Origin: Flavobacterium sp. HJJ
GTDB taxonomy: Bacteria; Bacteroidota; Bacteroidia; Flavobacteriales; Flavobacteriaceae
Length of the DNA stretch: 64,000 bases
Assembly (NCBI RefSeq): GCF_015351475.1
Contig: NZ_JADKPR010000007.1
Span: 124,001-188,000 of the forward strand
Reading direction: 5' to 3'
Part shown: one piece after another, positions 52,753-62,575 of the stretch
How the letters are laid out: every line of letters begins with the position of its first letter
How positions within the stretch are numbered: position 1 is the first letter of the stretch
Translations under genes and position numbers: made by a program
Notes under the pieces: model-generated
The model's input: the letters and a program-made list of their open reading frames with translations, nothing else
Told to the model about the DNA's origin: nothing
The model's database searches: none

Positions 52753-55173
52753 TTATTTTACCTGAATAGTAACCTCTGCTGGTTTCAACCAAGTGCTGGT
52801 AAAATTAACTTTTATAGGCTCACTGCCTCCTGTTGACTGAATGTAAGCAACAAGATGTCCGTGAAATGCTCTCTGAACATTATCAGTATAATCACCCATA
52901 TCGCTGTTATTTCCAGCTTCCAATCCTAATAAAGTACCTGAACCGCTCACTGCGCAGGTAATTTCATTATCAGAAAGTATTACAGGCAGTCCTTTTTCAT
53001 CCAATACCTGAACGATCACTTTGGCAACGCCGTCTTTATTAACAGTGATATTTTTTTCATTAACCACCAAAGCATACGGCTGCTGAGAAGAAACAATTGA
53101 ATATCTGCTTACAACCTTGTTATCATCGCTAAGTCCTATTGCTTCTAATTTACCCGGAGTAAAAGGAACATCCCAATAAATCACGCCTGTATTTTCGTCG
53201 TATTTCTTTTCTTCACCAATAACTTTTCCGTTTAATTCTAAGCGGGCTTTGGCTGCGTTAGTGTAACAAACCACTCTAATGATCTGGCCTTCATTGTAAT
53301 TATTCCAGATAGGCCAAGCATCTTTAGAAAGTTCTTTTTCATTATTGCTGATGTATGTTCCTGCATAAATCATTGGTTTCTCAGACCATAATGACTGACG
53401 GAAATATCCTCTTGGCTTAATAATTCCGGCAAGATCTACTAATCCAGAATAGAATCCTCTTGATGGCCAAGCATTCGATTCACCTAAATAATCAATACCT
53501 GTCCATAAAAACTGTCCAAATATATGCTCGTTATTTTTTACTGCCAGCCATGGTCCCATATCATGAACATTCTCACTTCCAAAAATCACTCTGCTAGGAT
53601 ATTTTTTGTGATCCGAACCATATTTGCTTTCTGTGTAATTATATCCTGTGATATCTAAAGCTCCTGGATATTCTGTTTCGTTAGACATTGCAACACCTGC
53701 AAGGCCTGCTGTTGTAGGACGGGATTTATCATATTTTTTCACAGCTGCTACAAGACGTTTGGCTATACCGCCAAGACGCATTGCATCTGGTGCATCTTTT
53801 TTGTAACCGCCATAATTGGCTTGTCCAAAGCCGTCTTTTCCATTATCCAGAACAGGGTGTGAATACGGGTCATTTGGATAATCAACTTCGTTACCAATAC
53901 TCCATCCAAAAACAGAAAGATGATTGCGGTCACGGCGTACCATGTCCTCTAAATCTTTCTCACCCCATTCAACAAAAATATCATTAGAACCTTCAAAACC
54001 TGGAGTTCCTACATTCCATCCTGTTAACCATTTACGTTTTGGAAATTCCCACTCATCATATGCTTCATTAAGAACTAAGATTCCTAATTCATCACAAAGA
54101 GCATAAAAATCTGGTGCCTGAGGATTGTGGCTTGTACGAATAGCGTTTACGCCTATTTCTTTTAAAGTAATCAATCTGGTTTTCAAAACCTCTCTTGGTA
54201 CTGCAGATCCTAAAACTCCAGCGTCATGGTGCAGACAAACTCCTTTCATTTTCATCCATTTACCATTCAAAGCAAAACCTTTATTGGCATCGAATGTGAA
54301 ATTTCTAAAACCTGTTGATGTAACTGTTTTATCGATTGTTTTCCCATCCTTTAGAACAGTTGTTTTTAACTGATACAGATTTGGGTGTTCTAAATCCCAT
54401 AATTGAGGATTTTTTACATTTATTTTGACTGCAGTTTTGTTTTCTTTGTTGGCATCAACAAGCACTTTTTGAGAACTTTTGGCAACTGTTTTTCCGCTGT
54501 TGTCTAAAAGTTCATTGACAACTGTAAGATTTGCTTTTGCAGATGAACCGTTTTCCAAAGCTACTTCAACATTCAAAGTCCCAGTTCCATTAGCAACTTC
54601 TGGATAGGTATAAACACCCCATTGTGCAATATGCACCGGATTTGAATAAACTAACCATACATTACGATAAATTCCTGATCCTGAATACCAGCGGGAATCG
54701 GCACTCTTACTGTGATCAACACGTACAGCAATGATATTATCTTCTCCATATTTCACAAAAGGGGTCGCATCATAAGCAAAAGAAATATATCCGTTAGGGC
54801 GTTTTCCTAAAGAATGACCGTTAATAAAAACTTCGCTTCGGTTGTACACACCTTCAAAATATAAATAGACTTTTTCGCCTTTCTTATTTTGAGGAATATT
54901 CAATGATTTTCTGTACCATCCAATTCCTCCGGGAAGATAACCTTGACAGCTCGCCAAAGTTGGACTCAATCTCCCCTCCACGCTCCAGTCATGAGGAACA
55001 TTTACTGATTCCCATTTAGCATCATCGTATGAAGTGTTTTGTGCACCCGAAGCATCCTCCAGCGTAAACTTCCAGTTGTCATTAATTTTTTTTGAATCCC
55101 CAAACGATATCTGGCTAAAAGCTGATAAGCAGGAAAAAATAAGAATTGGTAATGCGAGCTTTTTAATAGTCAT
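52753..55173 (-). CDS. GH2 beta-galactosidase, secreted
   Basis: An 806-residue GH2 enzyme with a signal peptide (to about residue 21). The sugar-binding jelly roll, the immunoglobulin-like domain, the TIM barrel and C-terminal Ig-like domains (including a DUF4982-like part) occur in order. The acid/base is E429 in WSIGNEVDYP and the nucleophile E534 in FGSENVHDM. Substrate motifs fit beta-galactosidase of the Bacteroidota type. It follows the double GH43 gene by 60 bases in the same direction and would act on oligosaccharides from the GH30 and GH43 enzymes. Confidence 0.92.
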   Translation of the reverse strand: MTIKKLALPILIFSCLSAFSQISFGDSKKINDNWKFTLEDASGAQNTSYDDAKWESVNVPHDWSVEGRLSPTLASCQGYLPGGIGWYRKSLNIPQNKKGEKVYLYFEGVYNRSEVFINGHSLGKRPNGYISFAYDATPFVKYGEDNIIAVRVDHSKSADSRWYSGSGIYRNVWLVYSNPVHIAQWGVYTYPEVANGTGTLNVEVALENGSSAKANLTVVNELLDNSGKTVAKSSQKVLVDANKENKTAVKINVKNPQLWDLEHPNLYQLKTTVLKDGKTIDKTVTSTGFRNFTFDANKGFALNGKWMKMKGVCLHHDAGVLGSAVPREVLKTRLITLKEIGVNAIRTSHNPQAPDFYALCDELGILVLNEAYDEWEFPKRKWLTGWNVGTPGFEGSNDIFVEWGEKDLEDMVRRDRNHLSVFGWSIGNEVDYPNDPYSHPVLDNGKDGFGQANYGGYKKDAPDAMRLGGIAKRLVAAVKKYDKSRPTTAGLAGVAMSNETEYPGALDITGYNYTESKYGSDHKKYPSRVIFGSENVHDMGPWLAVKNNEHIFGQFLWTGIDYLGESNAWPSRGFYSGLVDLAGIIKPRGYFRQSLWSEKPMIYAGTYISNNEKELSKDAWPIWNNYNEGQIIRVVCYTNAAKARLELNGKVIGEEKKYDENTGVIYWDVPFTPGKLEAIGLSDDNKVVSRYSIVSSQQPYALVVNEKNITVNKDGVAKVIVQVLDEKGLPVILSDNEITCAVSGSGTLLGLEAGNNSDMGDYTDNVQRAFHGHLVAYIQSTGGSEPIKVNFTSTWLKPAEVTIQVK

Positions 55174-55233
55174 TATGTATTTATTTTAATTATTCATTCG
55201 TATATTTTGATTGATGGTCTTTTCTTGATGAGC

Positions 55234-57450
55234 TTATTTTTTGACAGGCTTTATTCCTTCATGAGTAGGAGTTACAGGCAATATTGCTCCATTCTTGTCA
55301 AACTCCATTTTATCAATACAGACTTCCCTATTGAATCCAGCAGAATTTCCCATTGTTATTCCTTTTGGATAATTGAAACGGTGGTAAACAATGTACCACT
55401 CATCTTTGCCCGGTATTTGAATAATCGAATTATGACCAGTTGCAAATATGCCTGCTTCTTTATTTTTTGCGATAACTAAATTGTTTTCCGGGATAGTGAT
55501 TTTTCCAAATGGGGAATCTGAAATTCCATAACGCACTCGGTAATTTTCGCTTCGGGTGTCATCTTCAGACCATAAAAAGTAGTATTTGCCATTTCTAAAG
55601 AATACTGTAGTACCTTCACGGAAAGTTTTATCCGGAGTTATTACCTTAACCGATTCGGGTTTGATAGAAATCATGTCCTCGTTCAATTCGGCACAGGCCA
55701 TATAATTATTTCCCCAATATAAATAGGTTTTCCCTGTCTGAGGATCTGTAAATACGTCCGGATCTATCTGCTGTCCATCTGTAACTCCTTCAGGAAATTT
55801 ATTTACCAAAGGTTTTCCTGAGTCTATAAATGGTCCTTCGGGCTTATCGGCTGCAGCCACACCAATTTTCTGGCCAGCTGTGAAATAAAAATAATATTTA
55901 TAAGTGTTTCCAACTTTTTTCTCTGTAATACAAGGAGCCCATGCATTTTTCTTTGCCCAAGTCACATCTTTTTCGAGATCCAGAATAATTCCTTCATCTG
56001 TCCAGTTTACCAAATCAGGTGAAGAGAATGTCTTAAAATAAGTTCCAGACCAGCCGTCAAATCCGTCACTTGTAGGGTAGATATAATATTTAGAAGTTTT
56101 TTCAGAATACATTACATCAGGATCGGCATATAAACCATTCAAAGCAGCATTATTAGCAACCGAAGCGGTAACTGACCAAATTTCTGACGGCTTTCCTTGT
56201 ATAGCAACCGTATATTTTACAGGCCCTTTTGTAAAATCCTGAGGTGTTTTTGGACTAACACTAACACCGGCAAGTTTTGTAAAATCAGGATTGAATGACG
56301 CTAAATTTGTTCCCCATTTTACAGGAAGGTGAACTTGTTTTGTGGCTGCGTCAAGTTTTATGTTTATCTTTTTTATCTCTTTTGCTTCAGGAGAACTCAA
56401 AATATCATCTGCACTTCCCCATTTGCTTTCCAAACGTGCCAGTTCATCTGCCGTTATTGGCATAACCGTTCCGTGGCGCGGGTGAAAATTCATCGTAACG
56501 GCATTGTCAATTACTGAGAAATTCTCTAAATCACTGGTTTTTGTAAACTGATATTTACCTTTGGTATATAAATCATACATAAGGATATAATCTTTCGAAT
56601 TGTTCAGTTTAAAAACTCCAGCTCCTTCCACAGGATACTTAGTCTGCTGTACATATTTATCATTCAAAACATAACCTTCGGTAAGTTTATCAGAAACTGC
56701 AATTTTTATGCCTGCTCCTGCTCCTTCGGTTTTAAAAAACAAATGATATTTATTGTCTTTGAGAATAATTTCACCGTCAATACACGCACCGTTTGTCGGG
56801 CTGAAAAACAACTGCTTAGGCTCCGTTTCCAAATCGGTAAAATCAGCATTGGCGTAAGCATAATAAATTTTGTCAATATCGTTTCCGTGCTGCATAGACC
56901 AATAAATCATGTATTTGCCTTTTTTTGCATCATATATTGTCTGCGGTGCCCAAACGCGTTTTAAATTTTCTTGGTTTGGATATTTTTTTTGAATATTTAT
57001 AATCGCTGAACTCCAGTTTATTAAATCATCTGATTTTAATAAAACCATTGCTCTATTAGAATCCCAGCCTTTGTCCGAAGTCATATCGGTGGCAACCATA
57101 TAGAATGTTTTACCATCTTCACCACGAAGAATATGCGGATCTCTCACACCTCCGGTTGAACTGATCTGCTTAGAATCGATTACCGGCTGATTATTATTTA
57201 ATGCTCTAAAATTATAGCCATCATTACTTACCGCGAAACGAATCGCTTCTTCATTACCTGAATTACCAGTAAAATAGGCAAATAAATAGGACGTTGTTTT
57301 TGCTTTAGAATTCTTTAGTTCTGACTTTGGCAGTTTCTTTTTTGAAACCGACTGCGCGTTAGCCTGCCCAAGAATAACCAAGGCAGTTAACAAAAAAACC
57401 AATTTATAAGATTTTTTGTTTTTGATGAAGATGTTTGAATTAGTGTTCAT
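55234..57450 (-). CDS. Protein with two GH43 domains, secreted
   Basis: A 738-residue protein after a signal segment (residues 1-32). The first GH43-like propeller covers about 48-330 (GGVRDPHIL with the base Asp, ACIDGEIILKDNKYHLFFK with an acidic residue). A beta-sandwich linker covers about 345-430. The second propeller (about 430-735) has GLYADPDVMYSEKTSKYYIYPTSDG, IDPDVFTDPQTGKTYLYWG and FREGTTVFFRNGKYYFLWSEDD, which carry the usual three acids (D, D, E). A double GH43 fits arabinofuranosidase or exo-beta-1,3-galactanase activity; which domain does which cannot be read. Confidence 0.87.
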   Translation of the reverse strand: MNTNSNIFIKNKKSYKLVFLLTALVILGQANAQSVSKKKLPKSELKNSKAKTTSYLFAYFTGNSGNEEAIRFAVSNDGYNFRALNNNQPVIDSKQISSTGGVRDPHILRGEDGKTFYMVATDMTSDKGWDSNRAMVLLKSDDLINWSSAIINIQKKYPNQENLKRVWAPQTIYDAKKGKYMIYWSMQHGNDIDKIYYAYANADFTDLETEPKQLFFSPTNGACIDGEIILKDNKYHLFFKTEGAGAGIKIAVSDKLTEGYVLNDKYVQQTKYPVEGAGVFKLNNSKDYILMYDLYTKGKYQFTKTSDLENFSVIDNAVTMNFHPRHGTVMPITADELARLESKWGSADDILSSPEAKEIKKINIKLDAATKQVHLPVKWGTNLASFNPDFTKLAGVSVSPKTPQDFTKGPVKYTVAIQGKPSEIWSVTASVANNAALNGLYADPDVMYSEKTSKYYIYPTSDGFDGWSGTYFKTFSSPDLVNWTDEGIILDLEKDVTWAKKNAWAPCITEKKVGNTYKYYFYFTAGQKIGVAAADKPEGPFIDSGKPLVNKFPEGVTDGQQIDPDVFTDPQTGKTYLYWGNNYMACAELNEDMISIKPESVKVITPDKTFREGTTVFFRNGKYYFLWSEDDTRSENYRVRYGISDSPFGKITIPENNLVIAKNKEAGIFATGHNSIIQIPGKDEWYIVYHRFNYPKGITMGNSAGFNREVCIDKMEFDKNGAILPVTPTHEGIKPVKK

Positions 57451-57470
57451 GCTTATTAGAATATGATTAG

Positions 57471-57665
57471 CTATTTAGATACTTTGACAATTTTGTACAA
57501 ACCTGTTTTAACCGTTGGCCCAAAGCAATCCCAGCTATTCCATCCCATAGTCCGTTTGGGGGCACAGCTATGAAATTCGGTTTTAGTTTGGGATTGAACT
57601 ATAAGGCCAATCATTAAAAAAAACAAAACAGGTACTCTTGTTTTACGAAACTTATATACAATCAT
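57471..57665 (-). pseudogene. Remnant of a GH27 alpha-galactosidase-like gene
   Basis: A 64-codon open frame with a hydrophobic N-terminal signal (VLFFLMIGLIVQSQ) followed by APKRTMGWNSWDCFGPTV. That run is the typical start of a GH27/NEW-1-like alpha-galactosidase, whose mature protein normally runs for more than 400 residues. Here it changes at once to KTGLYKIVKVSK and stops, so the catalytic core is gone. The tail may be the old C-terminus, which would make this an internal deletion scar. It lies 20 bases ahead of the double GH43 gene in the same direction and is probably non-functional. Confidence 0.65.
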
Positions 57666-57854
57666 CAGTATTCTCTTTATTTATAATTGCTTAAATATTG
57701 TTTTTTAAGTAATACAGCTATAATATAAGTGTGGTTTATACATTTGTAAATATACCTCAAAAAAATATCTAAAAGCTATCATTATAGAAAAATAATTCCA
57801 AATTAGAATTCATTCAGTTCTTATTAAAACTTTAAAATAAATCTCTGTAAAACC

Positions 57855-59438
57855 TTATTGAAATTCCCCTACGAATGTGACAACAGATCGGGCTGGAATT
57901 TCCAGATTATCAATCTTCTGAATGTCCTTTCTGCTCAAATTAGAATTCTCTGATGTTACATAAGGAGTTAATTCATTGTTTTTGAGTGTTCCCTTAGTTA
58001 AATCAAATTTGTATTTCTGATTTGATTTCCCGCAGTTTACCGCAACCACTACCAGTTTCTTATTTGCTGTATCTTTATAAGCAGTAATCATTACATCATT
58101 TGCAGCAGCCAGTTCGTCTTGATTAGCGACATCTATTCTAAGCATTCCCGGACGCACAAACAATGAGTAATTTCCAAAAGCCCAAAGCAGTTTTGAATCA
58201 TGAAATTCTCCGTCATTTTTCACATACTCCGGTGCCGTTCCTCCTTTACTATTTCCGTCATCAAGATAAATCAGACCGTCTTTATAATCTACTCGGGTAA
58301 GCGATGTCCACCATTGCCATGAAGCCGCATTGGCAAGCGCAATATCATTGTGTATTAAACGCGCAACAAATAATGCCGTCTGCATGCCTAAATCTCTTCC
58401 GCCGCCACCGCCGCCAGGAATTTCAGCTTCTCCTGGATTTTCTAAAATACAGTATTCCGACTGCCAGTATTTCAATCCTGGTTTTTGTTTTACATTCGCA
58501 GCAATCAGCTTTCTGCTTAAAACCTGTCTGTCAACCGGCCAGGTTGTAAAATAACTATGTCCTGAAATAGTATTCTCGACATTAGAAAGTTTAGAAATAT
58601 TCGTTTTTGTATTTCCAAAAAAGTAATCTATCTGGTTATCGCGGTTTTCTCCGTTTACATTTTCATACAAATAGTTGATTTGTCCAGATTCGGCAATAAC
58701 AATTTTGTTATTCATTTTTTGAGCTTTCAGTTTTTCTGAAAGAGATTTTGTCAAATCATAAATTTCCTGATTGGTTGCCGGTGTTCCTTCCTGACTGTTT
58801 TTGTCACCATTATTAGCCATCCATTCCCATTGAGGCTCATTTATTGGACTGACATAATCAAACTTTACTCCTTCATTTTTCTCCAATCCCTGAATACTTT
58901 TAACAAAGAAATCGGCAAATTTTGGGATAGCTCCTTCTTTCAGATTCAGTTTATTTTTCTGCGTTGCAAATGACAATCCGTTGTTTGTCATATGAACTGG
59001 AGGACTGTTTGTAAAAATTAAATATTTTTCGACACCGCGTTTTTTTGCTGCCTGCAAAAACCATCTTTGTCCTTCCTGTTTTGAAAAATCATAAGTTCCG
59101 TCAGCATTCAGGAAACATTCGCTTCTTCTCCATTGATCTGAAACCCTGCTGTCTTCACCTTGTTCCATACTTCCTGCCCCGAGATTGAATCTCCAGATAG
59201 AAAGTCCGATACCTTTTGGATTTCCCTGTGCATCGATTTCTTTGCTAAACAGTAAATCAGCAATGGCATTCTTTTTTTGTTCCGGCCAATTTTTTCCAAC
59301 AAACTGACATCTCCATGCATCAGAACCACCAAATCCATCCATGGTCTGTACGACATTATCAGTACTGATGCTAATTGTCCGCTGTGCAAAAGAGTGTATA
59401 CTCATTAGCAATACAAGCGAAACATATACCTTTTTCAT
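57855..59438 (-). CDS. GH30 family endo-glycanase (endo-beta-1,6-galactanase-like), secreted
   Basis: A 527-residue clan A enzyme with a signal peptide (residues 1-19). The barrel opens with QTMDGFGGSDAWRC (residues 31-44). The acid/base is E201 in SPINEPQWEW and the nucleophile E328 in YWQSEYCIL. A C-terminal beta-sandwich side domain (about 430-527) is typical of GH30. The bacterial group with this wording is usually assigned to beta-1,6-galactanase or related GH30 subfamilies. It is a paralogue of the enzyme at the window end, with the 945-residue protein between them. Confidence 0.88.
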   Translation of the reverse strand: MKKVYVSLVLLMSIHSFAQRTISISTDNVVQTMDGFGGSDAWRCQFVGKNWPEQKKNAIADLLFSKEIDAQGNPKGIGLSIWRFNLGAGSMEQGEDSRVSDQWRRSECFLNADGTYDFSKQEGQRWFLQAAKKRGVEKYLIFTNSPPVHMTNNGLSFATQKNKLNLKEGAIPKFADFFVKSIQGLEKNEGVKFDYVSPINEPQWEWMANNGDKNSQEGTPATNQEIYDLTKSLSEKLKAQKMNNKIVIAESGQINYLYENVNGENRDNQIDYFFGNTKTNISKLSNVENTISGHSYFTTWPVDRQVLSRKLIAANVKQKPGLKYWQSEYCILENPGEAEIPGGGGGGRDLGMQTALFVARLIHNDIALANAASWQWWTSLTRVDYKDGLIYLDDGNSKGGTAPEYVKNDGEFHDSKLLWAFGNYSLFVRPGMLRIDVANQDELAAANDVMITAYKDTANKKLVVVAVNCGKSNQKYKFDLTKGTLKNNELTPYVTSENSNLSRKDIQKIDNLEIPARSVVTFVGEFQ

Positions 59439-59557
59439 TTTTTTATTCTTTGTATATTAATATTATAACTATTATCAGCTTTTAAGATAACCCTCAAGAG
59501 ATTCTGCTTATTAACTTGCGGGAAAATCTGTAAAAAATATCATAATCTAAACAAAAA

Positions 59558-62386
59558 TCAATGCCTTACAATAAATTGTTTGACAACTGATTTTTCGTCA
59601 TTTTTCAATTTTAGTATATAAGTTCCAGATGGAAGATCAGAAGTATCCAGTTCTATATTTTTACTATCACTATACGTTCTGTTTATAACAATTTTTCCTT
59701 GCATATCATATACAACAAGAGCTGATGCAGTACTATTCATTTCAGCAAGCCCCATACGCATCACCTCATCAGCAGGAACAGGCCATAATGATACGTTTGC
59801 CGCTCCGCTTCCGTTCATCTCATTTGAATCTACACCTAAACTGCTAGAAGCAAGAGCTGCTATTTCGTTTTCAGATAATGTGTAATTGTAAATTCTGAAA
59901 TCGTCTATATAGCCATTGAATAATGGATCTGCAGTGTATTGGCTGCGGCCGATATAATTAAGAATTGGTTTAAAATCATTTGGGCTTACAGTCGAGTTAT
60001 CCAGCTGTTTTACTAATTTACCATCGACATACATTTTTAAACCTTTTGTTTTACTTATTGTTACAGCGACATGTACCCAAGTGGAGACTGCTAACTTGTC
60101 ACTCTCCAATTGAATCTCACCATTCCCATTATTGATTACAAAACGTAAATTACCACTGTTAGCATTGGCAGTTAAAAACATATTTTCATTCACACCATTT
60201 CCAAAATCAAAAATTCGCTGCCACTGATTTCCACCTTTCCAATTTACCCATGCTGCAATAGTACTTTCATCATGATTAGCCACATTTGCTGGAAGCTGCA
60301 AGAAACCATTAGTACCTTTCAGCGAAATTGCTTTTGAGCCTGTTTTTCCGTCAACAAAGGCAATATCACCGTATGAAGCACTGTGGTTTAATTGAATACT
60401 CTTGTCTAATGTATTATCATCAAATTGAAAATGTGCTATAATGTCTTTATTGCCTGTGGCTGCAGCCGAAGTTTCATTCGAATAAACAGAACGATTCAAA
60501 GAATAATCTACTGCTTTGATTACATAAAAATAAGTTTTCCCTACAGCAGCCGTATTATCGACAAAAGAAGCAGTTTTTATATTTCGGCCTATTGTATTGT
60601 AAGATCCGCCTTTTGATTCGGCTCTAAAAACTGTATAGCCGGCAACATCTGCATCCGTACTAGGCGTCCAGTCTAACCGAATAGAAGCAGCATTAGCTGT
60701 GGCTGTTAAATTACCTGGAGCACTGGGAGATACAAAATCTATAGGAGTACCAATAGGGATTAAACGCCATTGCTGCTGCGTCCCTCCAGATTTTTCAGAT
60801 TGTTCAATATTATCGCCTGTACTGGCAGTCTGCAGACATTTTGCACTGAATCGGCTGCGAATATAAAACCATCCATCCTCGGAATAATCAAGAAACCACT
60901 GCTGGTTTACTGATTTAAGATCGTTCCAAACGACAATTTTCCCTCCATCGTCTAATGAATAATTATAGATATCCAGAGACATGCCATTATGCTGTGCTGT
61001 AAATGTAAAATAGCTAAAATCACCACCAATCCTAGAATCGACTGGAGTAACATTCCATTGCTGATATGCAGCACTTGAATTATAATTGTATTGACGAAGG
61101 CTTGAACCAGCTGAAGTAGAGCCATTCTCAACTTCCAATACTTTTCCGCTTTTGCGGTTTACTAATATATAACGGCCATTTATAACCGGCTGTATATCAT
61201 CACCCCAAGTAATATTAACAACCCTTTCAGCATTGGTTTGCCCCTTTTGGTAGCCGGTACCCCCTGGCAATTGCATCGTATATTCACGCTGCGGGCCATA
61301 ACCATCAAAATAAACCTCTTTGTCTTTTGATATAAAACGGTACGAAGTGGCCACAGCCTGTCTTTCAGAAGTTCCTCCAAATGCCTGCACGCTGCCTTGG
61401 CTTGTTTTATAAACTGCGGCGGCTGTCCACTTTGGACGATTTTCTGCATAAGCCAATCGTTTTCCGTTTCGGCTTGCTTTTACAAATTCACCTCTTGCAA
61501 GTTCGGCGGTTCCCCACCATATTCCGGTCTGCATGCCGTATTTGATGCCAACAATTGCTTCCATTACATTGTGTAATTCATCAGCGGTGGCATACTTGCC
61601 GTCAGTTCGGACTTTCTCAAAAAAACTTGCATAACCATCAAATCCACCAGCAAGCTGATGCGTATTCCCTTCATCTAAATTAGCCTTTAACTGATCATAC
61701 CAATTATGAGCCAGATCGCAATTGAGCGTATTCCCTCCCGAAACACGGATAGCAGAAAAATAAGGATTACTTTTTAGACGAGCTGCAATATCATTAAAGT
61801 TTGTAACAGTACCCTGCCCCCATCCATTATCTGGTTCATTAAAAGGTGCTACAGATACTACGGTTCTCCCTTTTCCCTGAGCATATTTTGTACTTGCATA
61901 GATCAGCTGTTCCCAGCGTTGGGCATAAGCAGTACGATCACCAGGACTAAACCAGGAAGCTACAAAAGGGTGGTCACAATTGAATGCCACTTTTGTTTTT
62001 TCTCCTGTTAAAGCCACAAGAGCAAGACGTCTGTCCAGCCAATCTGTTTGACTGCTGTATGTTATTCCATCTGCTCCTACATAGTTGCCGCTTTGAAATT
62101 CACCATTAATCAGTTCACGAGTAGGCTGAAATGATATTCTTACAATATCAACATTTTCTTTGCCCATAAAAGATACGCCTCTGCGCATATTATTTTCATC
62201 AGGCCAAGCGGTATCAAGTCCCCATGTAACAGGAGCTGAAATACCACTATCAAAAACACTAAATGGCACTGTGTTATCTGTAATAGGCTGTGCTATTAAG
62301 TTATCACTTGTGCTAGACTGTGCATTTATGTTTATTATTCCAAATCCTAACAATAAAACCCCTAATAGGAAATATTTTTGCCTCAT
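59558..62386 (-). CDS. Modular secreted glycosidase-like protein: GH-A barrel, ricin lectin, FN3, LamG, T9SS tail
   Basis: A protein of 942 residues from the ATG at 62386; the in-frame TTG at 62395 is less likely. The N-terminal signal MRQKYFLLGVLLLGF leads to a barrel of about 400 residues with VAPFNEPDNGWGQG near residue 185 (acid/base Glu) and LAYAENRPKWTAA as a nucleophile candidate. A ricin B-type lectin domain (about 400-545), a fibronectin III domain (about 550-640), a LamG domain (about 650-850) and a C-terminal T9SS type A sorting domain (VSLWPVPADEV, YDMQGKIV) follow. I cannot name the barrel family with certainty. It is exported to the cell surface or medium. Confidence 0.85.
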   Translation of the reverse strand: MRQKYFLLGVLLLGFGIININAQSSTSDNLIAQPITDNTVPFSVFDSGISAPVTWGLDTAWPDENNMRRGVSFMGKENVDIVRISFQPTRELINGEFQSGNYVGADGITYSSQTDWLDRRLALVALTGEKTKVAFNCDHPFVASWFSPGDRTAYAQRWEQLIYASTKYAQGKGRTVVSVAPFNEPDNGWGQGTVTNFNDIAARLKSNPYFSAIRVSGGNTLNCDLAHNWYDQLKANLDEGNTHQLAGGFDGYASFFEKVRTDGKYATADELHNVMEAIVGIKYGMQTGIWWGTAELARGEFVKASRNGKRLAYAENRPKWTAAAVYKTSQGSVQAFGGTSERQAVATSYRFISKDKEVYFDGYGPQREYTMQLPGGTGYQKGQTNAERVVNITWGDDIQPVINGRYILVNRKSGKVLEVENGSTSAGSSLRQYNYNSSAAYQQWNVTPVDSRIGGDFSYFTFTAQHNGMSLDIYNYSLDDGGKIVVWNDLKSVNQQWFLDYSEDGWFYIRSRFSAKCLQTASTGDNIEQSEKSGGTQQQWRLIPIGTPIDFVSPSAPGNLTATANAASIRLDWTPSTDADVAGYTVFRAESKGGSYNTIGRNIKTASFVDNTAAVGKTYFYVIKAVDYSLNRSVYSNETSAAATGNKDIIAHFQFDDNTLDKSIQLNHSASYGDIAFVDGKTGSKAISLKGTNGFLQLPANVANHDESTIAAWVNWKGGNQWQRIFDFGNGVNENMFLTANANSGNLRFVINNGNGEIQLESDKLAVSTWVHVAVTISKTKGLKMYVDGKLVKQLDNSTVSPNDFKPILNYIGRSQYTADPLFNGYIDDFRIYNYTLSENEIAALASSSLGVDSNEMNGSGAANVSLWPVPADEVMRMGLAEMNSTASALVVYDMQGKIVINRTYSDSKNIELDTSDLPSGTYILKLKNDEKSVVKQFIVRH

Positions 62387-62496
62387 GATTGTCAATTGTT
62401 TTTCACTTATTTTAACTTATATCAGATAGATGCAAATTGCAGTTCACAAATAGCATGTACAATATGACTGCTAATTATATATACTTTTTTGCCCTG

Positions 62497-62548
62497 CCTT
62501 TTTTTGCCCCTAACAACACTAATTCATGAAATTAGGGGTAAAAAAAGC
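62497..62548 (-). terminator. Terminator after the second GH30 gene
   Basis: CCCCTAA (62507-62513) pairs with TTAGGGG (62532-62538), extended by T-run and A-run arms on both sides with one mismatch. It lies 28 bases past the stop of the gene at 62576 and can act on the minus strand. Confidence 0.8.
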
Positions 62549-62575
62549 AAAACAAAGTTCTATCCAAAAAACATT

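Noticed and set aside
62387..62395. TTG start three codons upstream of the 942-residue protein
   Set aside because: The next codon in frame after two residues is an ATG that begins the signal peptide.
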